NCBI GenBank assembly: GCA_947307415.1
Contig: CAMZJA010000001.1
Span: forward strand, 248,001 to 312,000
Origin: an uncultured Bacteroidales bacterium
Lineage (GTDB): Bacteria; Bacteroidota; Bacteroidia; Bacteroidales; F082
DNA length: 64,000 bases
Direction of reading: 5' to 3'
A program made the translations under genes and the position numbers. The notes beneath the pieces were generated by a model that did not search any database, was not told the origin of the DNA, and worked only from the letters and a program-made list of their open reading frames with translations. Positions 52,889 through 62,967 of the stretch are shown piece after piece (the stretch's first letter is position 1; every line of letters starts with the position of its first letter).

Positions 52889-54082
52889 ATGAATCCATTA
52901 TACCCTGTAATCAAGCTTCGTGAAGGCAAAGACGACGCCGTAAAACGTTTCCATCCGTGGATTTTCTCAGGCGCTATAGCAAACGCCGCTCCCGGACTGC
53001 AAGCCGGTGATATTGTTACAGTTACAAACTCCAGAGATGAGGTCATCGGCACTGGTTTCTGCGAAGCAGGTAATATTGCGGTGAAGCTTCTATCATTCGA
53101 CAACACCAAGATCGGGGCGATGTTCTGGCAACAACGTCTCAACGCCGCCTTCGCAACACGCAAAGCTCTAGGATTCATTGACAATCCGCACACCAACTGC
53201 TTTCGTCTCGTCCACTCCGAAGGCGACAACCTCCCCGGATTGATTGTCGACATTTACGGAAAGACAGCCGTCATCCAAGCCCAGACAGAAGGTATGGCGT
53301 TGAATGTCAAGGCAATAGCAAAAGCTTTGGAAGCGATTCCTGAGCTGAAAATCGAGGCTATCTACAATAAAAGCTCCGAGGCGATGCAGCGCATGGGCAA
53401 AGATGCTGTCGACGACGGCTATCTCCTTGGCGGAAAATGCGAGGATTTCGTGCTCGAAAACGACTCTAAGTTCCTGATTGACTGGGAGGAAGGACAAAAA
53501 ACAGGATTCTTCCTCGACCAGCGTTTCAACCGCGATCTGGTACGCCAGCTCGCCAAAGGCCGCACCGTTTTGAACACGTTCTGCTACACTGGCGGCTTCT
53601 CCGTAACAGCACTGCAAGGCGGCGCAAAACAAGTGGTTTCCGTCGACTGCTCCAAAAAAGCGATAACGATCTGCGAAAACAACATCGAGTTGAACGGCTT
53701 TTCAAAAGAAGCTAATCCGAGCCTCGTTGAAGACGCCAAGCTCTACTTGCAAAACATGCCTGAAAATCAATATGATATGATAATCCTCGACCCGCCGGCG
53801 TTCGCTAAAAATCACAAGTCACTGCACCGTGGGTTGCAAGGATACAAATTCATAAACAAGGAAGCTATAAAAAAGATAAACGCCGGCGGTCTTTTGTTCA
53901 CGTTCAGCTGCTCGCAAGCCGTCGACAAAGCTCAGTTCCAAAGCATAGTGATGGCAGCGGCTATCGAAACCGGCCGCAAAGCTAAAATTCTGTATCAATT
54001 ATCGCAACCTGAAGATCATCCGATTAACATATACCATCCGGAAGGAGCTTATCTGAAAGGGTTAGTGTTGGAAATTGATTAG
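52889..54082 (+). CDS. rlmI: Class I SAM-dependent rRNA methyltransferase, RlmI-like
   Basis: The 397-residue protein has an N-terminal PUA domain ([24 protein letters not shown]) and a C-terminal Rossmann methyltransferase: [33 protein letters not shown] (SAM binding) and [15 protein letters not shown] with the DPPAF motif; FTFSCSQAV holds the catalytic cysteine. RlmI makes m5C1962 in 23S rRNA. ATG 52889 is preferred over TTG 52883. The last 4 bp overlap the convergent rfaE2 gene. Substrate position inferred from the family. Confidence 0.87.
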   Translation: MNPLYPVIKLREGKDDAVKRFHPWIFSGAIANAAPGLQAGDIVTVTNSRDEVIGTGFCEAGNIAVKLLSFDNTKIGAMFWQQRLNAAFATRKALGFIDNPHTNCFRLVHSEGDNLPGLIVDIYGKTAVIQAQTEGMALNVKAIAKALEAIPELKIEAIYNKSSEAMQRMGKDAVDDGYLLGGKCEDFVLENDSKFLIDWEEGQKTGFFLDQRFNRDLVRQLAKGRTVLNTFCYTGGFSVTALQGGAKQVVSVDCSKKAITICENNIELNGFSKEANPSLVEDAKLYLQNMPENQYDMIILDPPAFAKNHKSLHRGLQGYKFINKEAIKKINAGGLLFTFSCSQAVDKAQFQSIVMAAAIETGRKAKILYQLSQPEDHPINIYHPEGAYLKGLVLEID

Positions 54083-54567
54083 CGGCACATCTTTTCAATG
54101 GTCTTTGTCGTGGAGAACCCCTCCACCAAGTCAACAGTCACCACCTTACCACCTTTTGCCATGACAATGTCGTATCCGACGATGTTTTCAGGCTTGTAAT
54201 CGCTGCCTTTAACCAAAACATCAGGCTGGACGGTCTTTATAAGATTATAAGGAGTATCATCATCGAAAAGCACAACGGCGCTCACAAATTCTAGTCCTGC
54301 AAGCACAAAAGCACGGGCGTTCTCGTCGTTGACAGGACGCGACGGACCTTTCAAACGCTTCACAGAGGCATCGGTGTTCAAGCCTATGATCATCACGTCG
54401 CCGAAAGCCGCCGCCTTCGCCAGATACTCCACATGACCGCGATGCAGGATGTCGAAACAGCCGTTCGAAAACACTATCTTCTTGCCGTTTTTCCTGCAAT
54501 CATCAAGCCACTTTGCGAGCTTGTCTCCACTAAGGAGTTTATTGTTTATCTTTTCGAAGTAATTCAT
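54079..54567 (-). CDS. rfaE2: D-glycero-beta-D-manno-heptose 1-phosphate adenylyltransferase
   Basis: The 162-residue nucleotidyltransferase has [16 protein letters not shown] (HRGH at 42-45, the HxGH active site) and [19 protein letters not shown] and [16 protein letters not shown]. It makes ADP-heptose for the LPS core. It is the stand-alone second half of HldE; the kinase half is not in this window. ATG 54567 is used, two bases after the upstream flippase stop. Its stop overlaps the convergent rlmI gene by 4 bp. Confidence 0.93.
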   Translation of the reverse strand: MNYFEKINNKLLSGDKLAKWLDDCRKNGKKIVFSNGCFDILHRGHVEYLAKAAAFGDVMIIGLNTDASVKRLKGPSRPVNDENARAFVLAGLEFVSAVVLFDDDTPYNLIKTVQPDVLVKGSDYKPENIVGYDIVMAKGGKVVTVDLVEGFSTTKTIEKMCR

Positions 54568-54569
54568 AA

Positions 54570-55553
54570 TCAATTGTTTATTGGTTTTCTCTTATCGATA
54601 AAGAACATCACGACATACGCCAAAACGCCTGTGATGAGGTAAAAGATCATCTGCGAGCCGTGGTTGATGGCGGCAAACGACCCTGCTGTCTGCGCCGAGA
54701 TGCCATAAAAGCCGTTTAACAACGTTATTGCGATGAAATGATATGTCCCGATGCCACCTGGAACCGGCACAACGAAGCCGATGGTGGCGATGCCAAGCAA
54801 GGTGATGGCCTCGACGACGCCCAGCGTGCTGGTCTCACGAAGCATGTAGAAATACATCCACGTCATCATGACGTAAGCGCCCCAAACCGCCAGCGTATAC
54901 AGCAGGAAACGCCATTTTCTCCTCATGGTGAAAACGCTTTTAACACCAGCGACAAAGCCCTGCCAAATAGACGCTATCTTTTTATTCTTTTTGCAAATAA
55001 TGACGATGCCGTAAATAACCAACATCACCAGAATTATTGCAATAATTCCAAGTAAAACATTGTTTTTCAATTTGTTAACAAGCGGAACCATCCACGATGT
55101 TATCAGTCCCCCGAGCAACTCCCATTGAAAAATGATGACCAAAAAAGCTAACAAGAACAGCACCAGCAGGTCGATGATACGCTCCGAGACCACGGTTCCC
55201 AACGATTTGTCGAACGGTATGTTCTCCTTGCGTTTCAACACGCTGCAACGTATCACTTCACCGAGTCGCGGGAAGATGTAATTGGCAAGATATGCGATGA
55301 GAACGGCACCGTATGTCGACGACGCCCGCGTTTTATAACCCAGCGCCTCCATCTGGATATTCCAGCGTAAAGCTCTGAAAAACAATGATGTAGCAAGGAA
55401 AAACAGACTCAACAAAATCCACGAGTACTTCGCGTTTTTCACGTCGTCCCACAACTGTATCAAGTCGATTTTACGGAAGCTATGCCATAACAATGCGACT
55501 CCTAACGCAAGAAATACTACGTACCAAAATGTTTTTGACGCTTTTTTATTCAA
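54570..55553 (-). CDS. Lysylphosphatidylglycerol-synthase-TM/flippase-like membrane protein
   Basis: The 327-residue protein has about eight membrane segments and the UPF0104 pattern: [67 protein letters not shown] and [12 protein letters not shown]. Related proteins flip lipids or are the membrane part of MprF. With rfaE2 downstream and panD upstream it is in an operon. The substrate cannot be told. It overlaps panD by 4 bp. Confidence 0.85.
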   Translation of the reverse strand: MNKKASKTFWYVVFLALGVALLWHSFRKIDLIQLWDDVKNAKYSWILLSLFFLATSLFFRALRWNIQMEALGYKTRASSTYGAVLIAYLANYIFPRLGEVIRCSVLKRKENIPFDKSLGTVVSERIIDLLVLFLLAFLVIIFQWELLGGLITSWMVPLVNKLKNNVLLGIIAIILVMLVIYGIVIICKKNKKIASIWQGFVAGVKSVFTMRRKWRFLLYTLAVWGAYVMMTWMYFYMLRETSTLGVVEAITLLGIATIGFVVPVPGGIGTYHFIAITLLNGFYGISAQTAGSFAAINHGSQMIFYLITGVLAYVVMFFIDKRKPINN

Positions 55554-55894
55554 ATTTTGTTGTTTTTATCAGGGAAAATTATCATCGGCTTAAACTTCTT
55601 GGCCTCTTCAAAGTCCATCGAGGCGTATGAAGCAATGATCACAAGGTCGCCCTTCTTCACAAGATGTGCCGCCGCTCCGTTGATTCCGATGACACCACTG
55701 CCACGTTTTCCTTTGATGACATAGGTGTGCAGACGATGTCCGTTGGTAACGTCGTAGATGTCAACTTTCTCGTTTTCAATGATGTTGACGGCATCCATCA
55801 GGTCTTCATCAATGGTGATGCTGCCAATATAATCAAGGTCGGCCTGAGTTACCGTGGCGCGATGGATTTTCGATTTAAGAACTTCTATATTCAT
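55550..55894 (-). CDS. panD: Aspartate 1-decarboxylase precursor
   Basis: The 114-residue pro-enzyme is cut between Gly24 and Ser25 (YIGSITID) to give the pyruvoyl cofactor. It turns aspartate into beta-alanine for pantothenate and coenzyme [19 protein letters not shown] and [22 protein letters not shown] are the standard motifs. It lies 1 bp after panC. The pair completes the beta-alanine branch and the condensation step. Confidence 0.97.
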   Translation of the reverse strand: MNIEVLKSKIHRATVTQADLDYIGSITIDEDLMDAVNIIENEKVDIYDVTNGHRLHTYVIKGKRGSGVIGINGAAAHLVKKGDLVIIASYASMDFEEAKKFKPMIIFPDKNNKI

Positions 55895-55895
55895 C

Positions 55896-56741
55896 TTAAT
55901 AAATTCTCAAGTTATCAATTAAACGAACCGGTCCGAGCTGCAAAGCCACAAAAATCCTGGCATGCTCGCTGTCTTTCCAGTCGCTGACGCTCTGCAACGT
56001 AGTCTCGTCTGCTATCTCAACGTATTCAACGTCAAATTGTTTTATATCTGAGTATTTTTTTAATGCCAAAGCCTTCATCTCGGCCGGACTCATAGTCTCA
56101 TATTCGGCAACAGTCTCTCTCAAAACCTTGTAAATCATAGGTGCGATAGCGCGTTCGTCAGCGTTAAGACGCATATTGCGCGAGCTCATAGCCAAACCGT
56201 CTTTCTCGCGAACGATGTCGCAAGGCACCACTTCAAGATTTATATTGTAATCTTTCACCAACTTAGAGATGATAGCCAGCTGCTGGAAGTCTTTCTCACC
56301 GAAATAAGCTCTGTTAGGCTCCACAATTTCAAACAACTTACGCACCACGATGGCCACTCCGTTGAAGTGACCCGGACGGCAAGCACCTTCCATCACATGC
56401 TCGATGGCACCAAAATCGTAATGATCTTCAACTTTTGCAGGATACATCTCCTCCACCGACGGCATAAAAACCGCGTCGCAGCCTGCGCTTTCCAGCAATG
56501 CCACGTCTCTCTCAGGAGTACGCGGATATTTCTCCAAATCAACAGGGTTGTTGAACTGCACCGGGTTCACAAACACGCTTGCCACCGCAATATCATTTTC
56601 TTTTTTCGCACGACGCATCAACGAGAGATGTCCTTCATGCAATGCACCCATTGTTGGCACAAGACCCACTGTAAGGCCCGAGTCACGTTTTGCCTTCAAA
56701 TACGATTGAAGATCAGCGATATAATTAAAAACTTGAATCAT
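55896..56741 (-). CDS. panC: Pantothenate synthetase
   Basis: The 281-residue enzyme joins pantoate and beta-alanine with [18 protein letters not shown] (HxGH motif), [34 protein letters not shown] and [12 protein letters not shown] (KMSKS-like) are all present. ATG at 56739-56741 gives the normal start. A TAATTTTG -7 element (56777-56770) and a TTTG (56803-56800) lie upstream. panB is not in the window. Confidence 0.97.
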   Translation of the reverse strand: MIQVFNYIADLQSYLKAKRDSGLTVGLVPTMGALHEGHLSLMRRAKKENDIAVASVFVNPVQFNNPVDLEKYPRTPERDVALLESAGCDAVFMPSVEEMYPAKVEDHYDFGAIEHVMEGACRPGHFNGVAIVVRKLFEIVEPNRAYFGEKDFQQLAIISKLVKDYNINLEVVPCDIVREKDGLAMSSRNMRLNADERAIAPMIYKVLRETVAEYETMSPAEMKALALKKYSDIKQFDVEYVEIADETTLQSVSDWKDSEHARIFVALQLGPVRLIDNLRIY

Positions 56742-56769
56742 AATATCAAATTCAGTTTGAAAAAACATG

Positions 56770-56803
56770 CAAAATTACATAATTCACAAATATAATGCAC
56801 AAA
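56770..56803 (-). promoter_or_regulatory. Promoter for panC-panD-flippase-rfaE2
   Basis: On the minus strand TTTG (56803-56800), a 22-bp spacer and TAATTTTG (56777-56770) lie 28 bp before the panC start. The spacer is longer than the 19-bp ideal but equals that of the hipB promoter. Confidence 0.5.
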
Positions 56804-56819
56804 TAATTTAAAAAATTAG

Positions 56820-56827
56820 TATCTTTG
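56820..56827 (+). promoter_or_regulatory. -7 element for tRNA-Arg
   Basis: TATCTTTG, followed by GCA, lies 11 bp before the tRNA 5' end. The -33 box is weak. Confidence 0.6.
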
Positions 56828-56838
56828 CACCCAGAAAT

Positions 56839-56910
56839 GCCCTGGTAGTTCAACGGATAGAACGGAAGTTTCCTAAACTTTAAATTTGGGTTCGATTCCC
56901 AGCCGGGGTA
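56839..56910 (+). tRNA. tRNA-Arg, anticodon CCU
   Basis: The 72-base cloverleaf folds fully. It has a 7-bp acceptor stem (GCCCTGG/CCGGGGT, with G-U pairs at 1-72 and 5-68) and a 4-bp D stem (GTTC/GAAC). The anticodon stem is GAAGT/ACTTT around loop TTCCTAA with CCT at 34-36. The T arm is TTGGG-TTCGATT-CCCAG. A73 is followed by CTA, so CCA is not encoded. It reads AGG codons. It lies between panC and porZ. Confidence 0.95.
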
Positions 56911-56925
56911 CTAAATCTCCTTATC

Positions 56926-59205
56926 ATGAGAAAACTATTATTGCTTTTCACCTGTATATCGCTGAATCTCATCGTGAACGCCCAGAAAATAGGCGAATGG
57001 GTGACGCATACCCCGGGAATGCAAGTCATAAGCGTCGATGTGATGCATAGCAACATCTTCGCGGCCACACCTTACGATATTTTTTATTACAACACCAACG
57101 ATAACAGTATCAACCACTTATCAAAAGTCAACGGGCTATCCGACATGGGCATCAGCCTGATAAGATACAGCAAGCCTTACGATATTTTATTCGTCGGATA
57201 TACCAATACTAATATCGATATCATTGATAATCAAGAGAATATAAAAAATATCCCTGATATTTACAACAAATATATCCTTGGAAACAAGACCATCAACAAT
57301 GTGTTTTTCAAAGACAGATATGCCTACGTTTGCTGCGGATTCGGCATCGTCGTCATCGACCTCAAACGCAAAGAGGTGAAAGACACTTACATCATCGGTG
57401 ACAATGGCAACTATCTGGGAGTCAACGATTTAACTATCTGCAACGACATTTTTTACGCTGCCACTGAAAACGGCATCTATTACGCCGACGCAAACAACAA
57501 CCATCTCGCCGACTTCTCACAATGGCATCGTTTTAAGAACCACTTGCCACATGAAACAGAAAATTTTTCACAAATCGAGTATTTCGACGATCATGTAGTG
57601 GCAAATTACTATGATAAATTAGCCAATATCAATGTGCTGTTTGAAATATCCGACACCACTTCATGGGGTTATTTTCTCACCGATACACTGAAACATGTCA
57701 GCGACATGCGTGTCTGTGACAACAACATCATCGTGACTGAGGAAACTCGACAAATCAGAGTCTACGACACCGACAAAAACCTGGTTTTTTCAACCACAAA
57801 CATAGAACCTTATTCGGCAACCTACGACAAATCAAGAAACTGCTACTGGGCTGGCACACGAACAAAATCGTTGGTCAGAATCAACCCTTCCGGCAAAACT
57901 GAAACCATAAAATTCAACGGACCTTATTCCGATAAGACATTCAGTATCAACGCCTCTGGCAACGACGTCTGGATTGCCGCAGGCGGTTATACCAGCACAT
58001 GGGCACCTACATGGAATCACGACGGATTCTCGTATTACAACGGCGACAGATGGTATTATAAAAACATGACCAACGCCAGCGTTTTCGACTCAATAGCCGA
58101 TATAACCTGCGTGAAATCCGACCCTACCGACAACAACATCGTTTATGCCTCATCTTTCAGCAAAGGTCTCATCGTCTTTGAAGGAGGAAAAGCCACAAAA
58201 GTCTACGGAAAACACAACAGCAGTCTCGGATACCACCTTCAATGGCAGCAACTTGGCGAATATTACGTCTTCCTGACTGGCTTCGACTTCGACAGCGACA
58301 ACAACATGTGGATCGCCAACACCGGCGCCGAAAAAATGCTCTCCGTCAGAAAAACCGACGGCACCTGGCAGGCTTTCAACATCGGCAACAACGACATCGG
58401 ACGTATCATGGTGGATAAAAACGACATAAAATGGATTTACAAACGTGGAGGCGAAATCATTGTCTTCAACGATAACATCGTTAAAACCATCAACGAGACA
58501 GCCACCACCGGCAACCTCCCTGGCGACGCCAACTGCTTCGTCACCGACAACGACGGCACCGTCTGGGTGGGAACGACCGACGGACTGGCGCTTTTCAAAG
58601 ACTCGAACAGTATCTTCAACAGCAACACCTATGAGTGCTCCCGCATCCTGATACCCCGCAACGACGGCACCGGACAAGCCGACTACCTGCTGTCGGGCCA
58701 GACCGTGCTGGCGATAGCCGTCGACGGCGCTAACAACATGTGGTTCGGCACCACTAACGGCGTGATTCAGACCTCCAACGACGGTCAGACCACCTATCAT
58801 CACTTCACAATGGAAAACAGTCCGCTGTTCTCCAACACCGTGACCGACATCGCCATCGACGACGACGGAAACATCTATTTCGTCACCGACAAAGGCATTA
58901 TTTCTTATAAAGGCACTGCGACAAAAGGTTTCGAGAAAAACACCAACGTGCTCGTGTATCCTAACCCTGTCAAGCCCGAACATCAAGGCATAGTGGGCAT
59001 AAAAGGCCTAGTCACCGACGCCCTCGTGAAAATCACCACCACCAACGGCAGCTTCGTGACACATCTGCAGGCTCAAGGCGGACAGGCGGTGTGGGACTGC
59101 ACCGACATCAACGGAAACAAAGTGCAACCTGGCATCTACCTCATCTTCGTGAGCGACGAGACGGGCAAGGAAACCTACGCCACCAAAGTCCTTATCATGA
59201 AATAA
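56926..59205 (+). CDS. porZ: PorZ-like T9SS surface beta-propeller protein
   Basis: The 759-residue protein has a signal peptide (cleavage near IVNAQ-KIGE). It begins IGEWVTHTPGMQVISVDVMHSNIFAATPYDIFYYNTNDNSI, the conserved start of PorZ, and then two-component-regulator-type beta-propeller repeats (for example VTDNDGTVWVGTTDGLALF, VDGANNMWFGTTNGVIQ). A T9SS-like C-terminal domain closes it (~665-759: VLVYPNPVKPEHQG ... GNKVQPGIYLIFV). PorZ in Porphyromonas is part of the complex that cuts the sorting signal and attaches A-LPS. It is 1 bp from recO, a known neighbour. Confidence 0.85.
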   Translation: MRKLLLLFTCISLNLIVNAQKIGEWVTHTPGMQVISVDVMHSNIFAATPYDIFYYNTNDNSINHLSKVNGLSDMGISLIRYSKPYDILFVGYTNTNIDIIDNQENIKNIPDIYNKYILGNKTINNVFFKDRYAYVCCGFGIVVIDLKRKEVKDTYIIGDNGNYLGVNDLTICNDIFYAATENGIYYADANNNHLADFSQWHRFKNHLPHETENFSQIEYFDDHVVANYYDKLANINVLFEISDTTSWGYFLTDTLKHVSDMRVCDNNIIVTEETRQIRVYDTDKNLVFSTTNIEPYSATYDKSRNCYWAGTRTKSLVRINPSGKTETIKFNGPYSDKTFSINASGNDVWIAAGGYTSTWAPTWNHDGFSYYNGDRWYYKNMTNASVFDSIADITCVKSDPTDNNIVYASSFSKGLIVFEGGKATKVYGKHNSSLGYHLQWQQLGEYYVFLTGFDFDSDNNMWIANTGAEKMLSVRKTDGTWQAFNIGNNDIGRIMVDKNDIKWIYKRGGEIIVFNDNIVKTINETATTGNLPGDANCFVTDNDGTVWVGTTDGLALFKDSNSIFNSNTYECSRILIPRNDGTGQADYLLSGQTVLAIAVDGANNMWFGTTNGVIQTSNDGQTTYHHFTMENSPLFSNTVTDIAIDDDGNIYFVTDKGIISYKGTATKGFEKNTNVLVYPNPVKPEHQGIVGIKGLVTDALVKITTTNGSFVTHLQAQGGQAVWDCTDINGNKVQPGIYLIFVSDETGKETYATKVLIMK

Positions 59206-59206
59206 G

Positions 59207-59932
59207 ATGAACACCGACAAGACCCGCGCCATCGTTCTCAAAGCCATACGTTATGGCGACAATAGCCTGATTGTCAAGCTGTTGACAGAACAAAACGGGC
59301 TGCAGTCGTTTATGGTGAAAGGGGCTTACAACAAGACCGCAAAGATACGTGCCGCACTGTTTCAACCCTTGACGTTGCTCGAAGTCGTGAGCGCCAACTC
59401 CAAAGGCGAGCTCGGATATCTCAAGGAAGCTACGGTCGAATACGCTTATCAAAACATACCTATTAATATTAATAAGAACGCCATCGTGCTGTTTCTTTGC
59501 GAGCTGCTGTCGAAATCAATTCAGGAATCTGAGACCGACCTCGAGCTCTTCGATTTTATCCGTCACGCACTCGTCCACCTAGACGAAATGGACGACAACT
59601 ACGCCGATTTCCCTCTGAAATTCTCAATGGAACTGAGCCGTTTCATAGGTTTCGCGCCAAACATCGACAACTACAAACCGGGCTATGTCTTCGATCTGGA
59701 GGAAGGCTGCTTCCGCCACGACGGAGCCGGCGTCAATTATCTGATCGACAACAGTCTAAGCGGCCTGTTTTACAAACTTTGCGGAAACAACATCTTCGAC
59801 AACGTCTGCCTGAACTTAACCAACAGCGAGCGCCGACAGCTACTCGAAGCCGTCATTACCTACTACAAACTCCACGTGAGCGGGCTCAACGAAATGAAAT
59901 CAACGGAAATTTTAAAGACTGTCCTTCAGTAA
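59207..59932 (+). CDS. recO: DNA repair protein RecO
   Basis: The 241-residue protein has an N-terminal OB domain (TRAIVLKAIRYGDNSLIVKLLTEQNGLQSFMVKGAYN) and a C-terminal helical domain, with EGCFRHDGAG near residue 165. RecO loads RecA on gapped DNA with RecR. It lies 1 bp after porZ. The last 21 bp overlap the end of the convergent NusG-like gene. Confidence 0.93.
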   Translation: MNTDKTRAIVLKAIRYGDNSLIVKLLTEQNGLQSFMVKGAYNKTAKIRAALFQPLTLLEVVSANSKGELGYLKEATVEYAYQNIPININKNAIVLFLCELLSKSIQESETDLELFDFIRHALVHLDEMDDNYADFPLKFSMELSRFIGFAPNIDNYKPGYVFDLEEGCFRHDGAGVNYLIDNSLSGLFYKLCGNNIFDNVCLNLTNSERRQLLEAVITYYKLHVSGLNEMKSTEILKTVLQ

Positions 59933-60436
59933 TCTTACCTGCGAACGCGAGATGTTGATCGGCAGACTCTGTCCGACCACCTCGATATTCACCATAACAC
60001 GCTGCCTGCCTCTTATCTCGACAAGTCGCCCGACAAGTCCCTTCATCTGACCAATGGCAATCTCCACCATCTGTCCTTCGCGCAGATCCTGCAGCTGCCC
60101 AAAATCATCCTCCCCATCGTATTCACCGATAAATTCTTTCACCGCAACCAGTTGATTGTCAGGCACTGGCACAGGCTTTCCTTCAAAAGTGACAAACTTA
60201 ACGATGCCGGGAGTGTTTAGAATTTCAAAATAGTTTTTTAAATCGGTATGCACAAAAAGGTAAGACTTAAACAACGGTTCCTCGACCATTTTTTTGCGGT
60301 CGCTCCATTGTTTAAGCCTCCCAATGAGAGGTAAGTATGTCTCTATATGTCTGTCTTCCAACAGCTTGGAAGTCTTTTTCTCGTAACGCGACTTCACATA
60401 TACAGCATACCACCTCGAGACAGTCTTTTCGGGCAT
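59912..60436 (-). CDS. UpxY/NusG-like transcription antiterminator
   Basis: The 174-residue protein has an NGN domain (~8-115: WYAVYVKSRYEKKTSKLLEDRHIETYLPLIGRLKQWSDRKK and PLFKSYLFVHT) and a C-terminal KOW domain (~120-165: LREGQMVEIAIGQMKGLVGRLVEIRGRQRVMVNIEVVGQSL). It is a specialised NusG paralogue like UpxY or LoaP, which helps polymerase through long polysaccharide operons. Its ATG overlaps the Wzc stop (TAATG at 60434-60438). Unlike classic UpxY, it comes last in this visible operon rather than first. Confidence 0.87.
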   Translation of the reverse strand: MPEKTVSRWYAVYVKSRYEKKTSKLLEDRHIETYLPLIGRLKQWSDRKKMVEEPLFKSYLFVHTDLKNYFEILNTPGIVKFVTFEGKPVPVPDNQLVAVKEFIGEYDGEDDFGQLQDLREGQMVEIAIGQMKGLVGRLVEIRGRQRVMVNIEVVGQSLPINISRSQVRLLKDSL

Positions 60437-62958
60437 TATTCTCTTCTCTTTCTAAGGATACGTCCTAACAGACCTTCTTTCTTCTTGCTGTGTTTATGGT
60501 CATCGTGTCCGTAATAACCGGTTCCGTAGCCATAGCCATAACCGTAACCATAGCCGTAACCATAACCATAGCCATAACCGCCATATCCGTAGCTGTAACG
60601 ATATCCGTAGGTTCCTGAGAACTGGATACCGTTGATGATGATGTTAATCTTAATACCACGGTCTTCCAAGTCTTTCGTGATGGAAGCGAACACTTTCTTG
60701 TTTGTGACACCCTGACGCACCACATAGCAGGTGGCATCAGCGAATTTCATAAGCAGGAAGGCATCAGTCACAAGAGCAAGAGGCGGAGTATCGATGATGA
60801 TGTAATCATATCTTTCTTTCAACTCGGCAAACATCTGTGCGCAACGGTCAGAAGCGATAAGCTCGGCCGGGTTTGGCGGCACAGGACCGGCGCAGATGAT
60901 ATCCAGCGACGGCAACTTGCCTGAAGGCTGAATGATCTCATCAATAGAAGCCTTGTTTGCGAGGTATGATGTGGTACCGAGTTTGTTGCTCAATCCGAAC
61001 TCCTGATACAAACGAGGTTTACGCATGTCGAAACCGATAAGCACCGTCTTCTTTCCATAAAGGGCGTAGATTGACGCCAAGTTGATTGCGATATAGGTCT
61101 TACCCACAGACGCCATATCACCTGTGACGAGTATTGTACTCTTCGGCGCGCCCTGCACAATGAAGTCGATATTTGTTCTGATTGAGCGGAACGACTCAGC
61201 GGCCGGCGACTTAGGCGAAGCGATAACCATAGTCTTCGAACTCGAGCTCGACTCAATCTGCGGAATCTGACCGATGATCGGGAACTTGGTGGCTTTCTCA
61301 ATGTCTTTGCGTTCCAAAATCTTCGTGTTGAAGAAGTCTTTCAGAAGGATATATGCCACCGGGATGAGAAGTCCGAGAATGAGAGCAACAAGGTAGTTCA
61401 TCATAACCTTAGGAGAAATTCTTCTCACAAGAGCCAACTTAGCCGTATCGATGATTTCATTATCAGGAGTGTTGCTCGCCTTAAGAATCTGAGCCTCCGA
61501 ACGGCGCTGCATCAAGAAGTTGTAGATGCTTTCACTGTAAGTGAACTTACGCTGATAGCCGAGGTACTGACGCTGTGTCTCAGGCAGTTCCTTAATCTGC
61601 TCATCAAGGTCTCTGATGTTATCATTTATACCTTTGATGGTAGTTTTTGTACTATTGATAATGTTGTTGATGTTCTCCAAAAGTGTCAGCTTGGTCTGAG
61701 CTATCTGCTGGTCAAGACTAATAACGACAGGGTTCTTGTCGGTTGAGGTGATGAGCTGTGTCTGTTTTCTGCTCGACAGGTCGACGAGGTTGCTCACGAG
61801 GCTGTTCAGCAACGGGTCCTGAATACCCATAGCGCTCGGGGCGATGAGTTTGTCAGGCTCATCGAGGTTTGCCTGGACATATGTCTTCAAATCGGTGTAA
61901 TATTTGAGGTTGAGTTCCAATTCAGCGCGGCGTTTCTCGTTGTCTTTCATGTATGTAAACAGCTGACGTGACTGCTCATCGAGATACATGAACTCGTTGC
62001 CCTGCTGGAAGTTCTGCATGTTGACCTCTGCTTCCTCCAACGACTCCTGAATTCCAACCAACTCCTTATCGATAAATTTGATTGTATTGTCAGAAACTCT
62101 GTTCTTGAGATCCAAATCTCTTTGAACAAACTGGTTGCACAGCTCATTCAGATAATCAGTGATCTTAGCGGCATTGGTTCCTTGAATAGTCAGTCGGAGC
62201 AATGAAGCCTGCTTGCTGATGTTCGCGACGCTCATGCTACCGCTCATCATACCAACCTGCGAAATCATGCTGTTGAGACGGAACGAGAGTTTCACTTTGC
62301 TGTCGCTGTCGACATTATAATGGCTGTTAAGAATGATACGGAATCTATTCAAACCATTGTCGATAGTGTCGCCGAAATTATATGTCTCCTCAAACTCAAA
62401 TTCACCGATTTGTCCAGCATATCTATCGGTAATATAATCATATTTGCCTGCTCCCTTTGATTTGGCACTTAATCTATACTGACCGTTGTCAAGGATTTTG
62501 ACAGTATAAATCACACCTACCATCTGAGGCACCGAGTAGTCGACTTCAACAGTAAACGGATTGTCTTTATACAATTCGTATGTCGCAAATCGGCCTTTCG
62601 CGAAGTATGAAACATTGAAATCGAGGTTTTTTAAGGCTTTTTCAGCAAGCATATATGATTGCAAAATACCGATTTCATTATCGACATTACCATAGCTTCT
62701 GAAACTCATACCCGTCATCATTGAGGCAGCATCCATTCCCATTTTCGTCTCCTTAATGTAAATCGACGACGAAACCTGATAAACATTAGGTGTATATCTG
62801 TTATAGACATAACCTGCCATCAATGCTATGATTCCGAAAATGACAAACAAATACCAATAACTCAAAAATTTGATGATAAGGGTTTTGATATCAATAGTTT
62901 CTTCCTCCTGAGTTTTCAAAGGAGCCTGAAAATTGTTAATCTCGTTGTTAGTACTCAT
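60436..62958 (-). CDS. Wzc-type tyrosine autokinase / polysaccharide co-polymerase
   Basis: The 840-residue protein has an N-terminal Wzz domain with membrane segments at ~30-50 and ~515-540 and a long periplasmic coiled coil between. The BY-kinase part (~575-770) has Walker A TGDMASVGKT, Walker A' GFDMRKPR and Walker B IIIDTPPLALV. The tail (784-816) carries 16 tyrosines, mostly alternating with glycine, then a His/Lys/Arg-rich end. It should control chain length and export of a surface polysaccharide with the Wza-like protein. The tyrosine tail is the expected autophosphorylation site and is longer and more regular than usual. Confidence 0.92.
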   Translation of the reverse strand: MSTNNEINNFQAPLKTQEEETIDIKTLIIKFLSYWYLFVIFGIIALMAGYVYNRYTPNVYQVSSSIYIKETKMGMDAASMMTGMSFRSYGNVDNEIGILQSYMLAEKALKNLDFNVSYFAKGRFATYELYKDNPFTVEVDYSVPQMVGVIYTVKILDNGQYRLSAKSKGAGKYDYITDRYAGQIGEFEFEETYNFGDTIDNGLNRFRIILNSHYNVDSDSKVKLSFRLNSMISQVGMMSGSMSVANISKQASLLRLTIQGTNAAKITDYLNELCNQFVQRDLDLKNRVSDNTIKFIDKELVGIQESLEEAEVNMQNFQQGNEFMYLDEQSRQLFTYMKDNEKRRAELELNLKYYTDLKTYVQANLDEPDKLIAPSAMGIQDPLLNSLVSNLVDLSSRKQTQLITSTDKNPVVISLDQQIAQTKLTLLENINNIINSTKTTIKGINDNIRDLDEQIKELPETQRQYLGYQRKFTYSESIYNFLMQRRSEAQILKASNTPDNEIIDTAKLALVRRISPKVMMNYLVALILGLLIPVAYILLKDFFNTKILERKDIEKATKFPIIGQIPQIESSSSSKTMVIASPKSPAAESFRSIRTNIDFIVQGAPKSTILVTGDMASVGKTYIAINLASIYALYGKKTVLIGFDMRKPRLYQEFGLSNKLGTTSYLANKASIDEIIQPSGKLPSLDIICAGPVPPNPAELIASDRCAQMFAELKERYDYIIIDTPPLALVTDAFLLMKFADATCYVVRQGVTNKKVFASITKDLEDRGIKINIIINGIQFSGTYGYRYSYGYGGYGYGYGYGYGYGYGYGYGTGYYGHDDHKHSKKKEGLLGRILRKRRE
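60511..60609 (-). repeat. Tyr-Gly coding hexamer repeat in the wzc tail
   Basis: Codons for Tyr (TAC/TAT) and Gly alternate, with a run of nine Tyr-Gly pairs at 60526-60579. Third positions vary, so the protein pattern is selected while the DNA repeat is imperfect. It may still change length by slippage. Confidence 0.8.
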
Positions 62959-62967
62959 TTTGCCTTA

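Noticed and set aside
60511..60609. Short regular repeats that might suggest a CRISPR array
   Set aside because: The repeat is Tyr-Gly coding sequence within wzc with no spacers. No CRISPR array was seen anywhere in the window.
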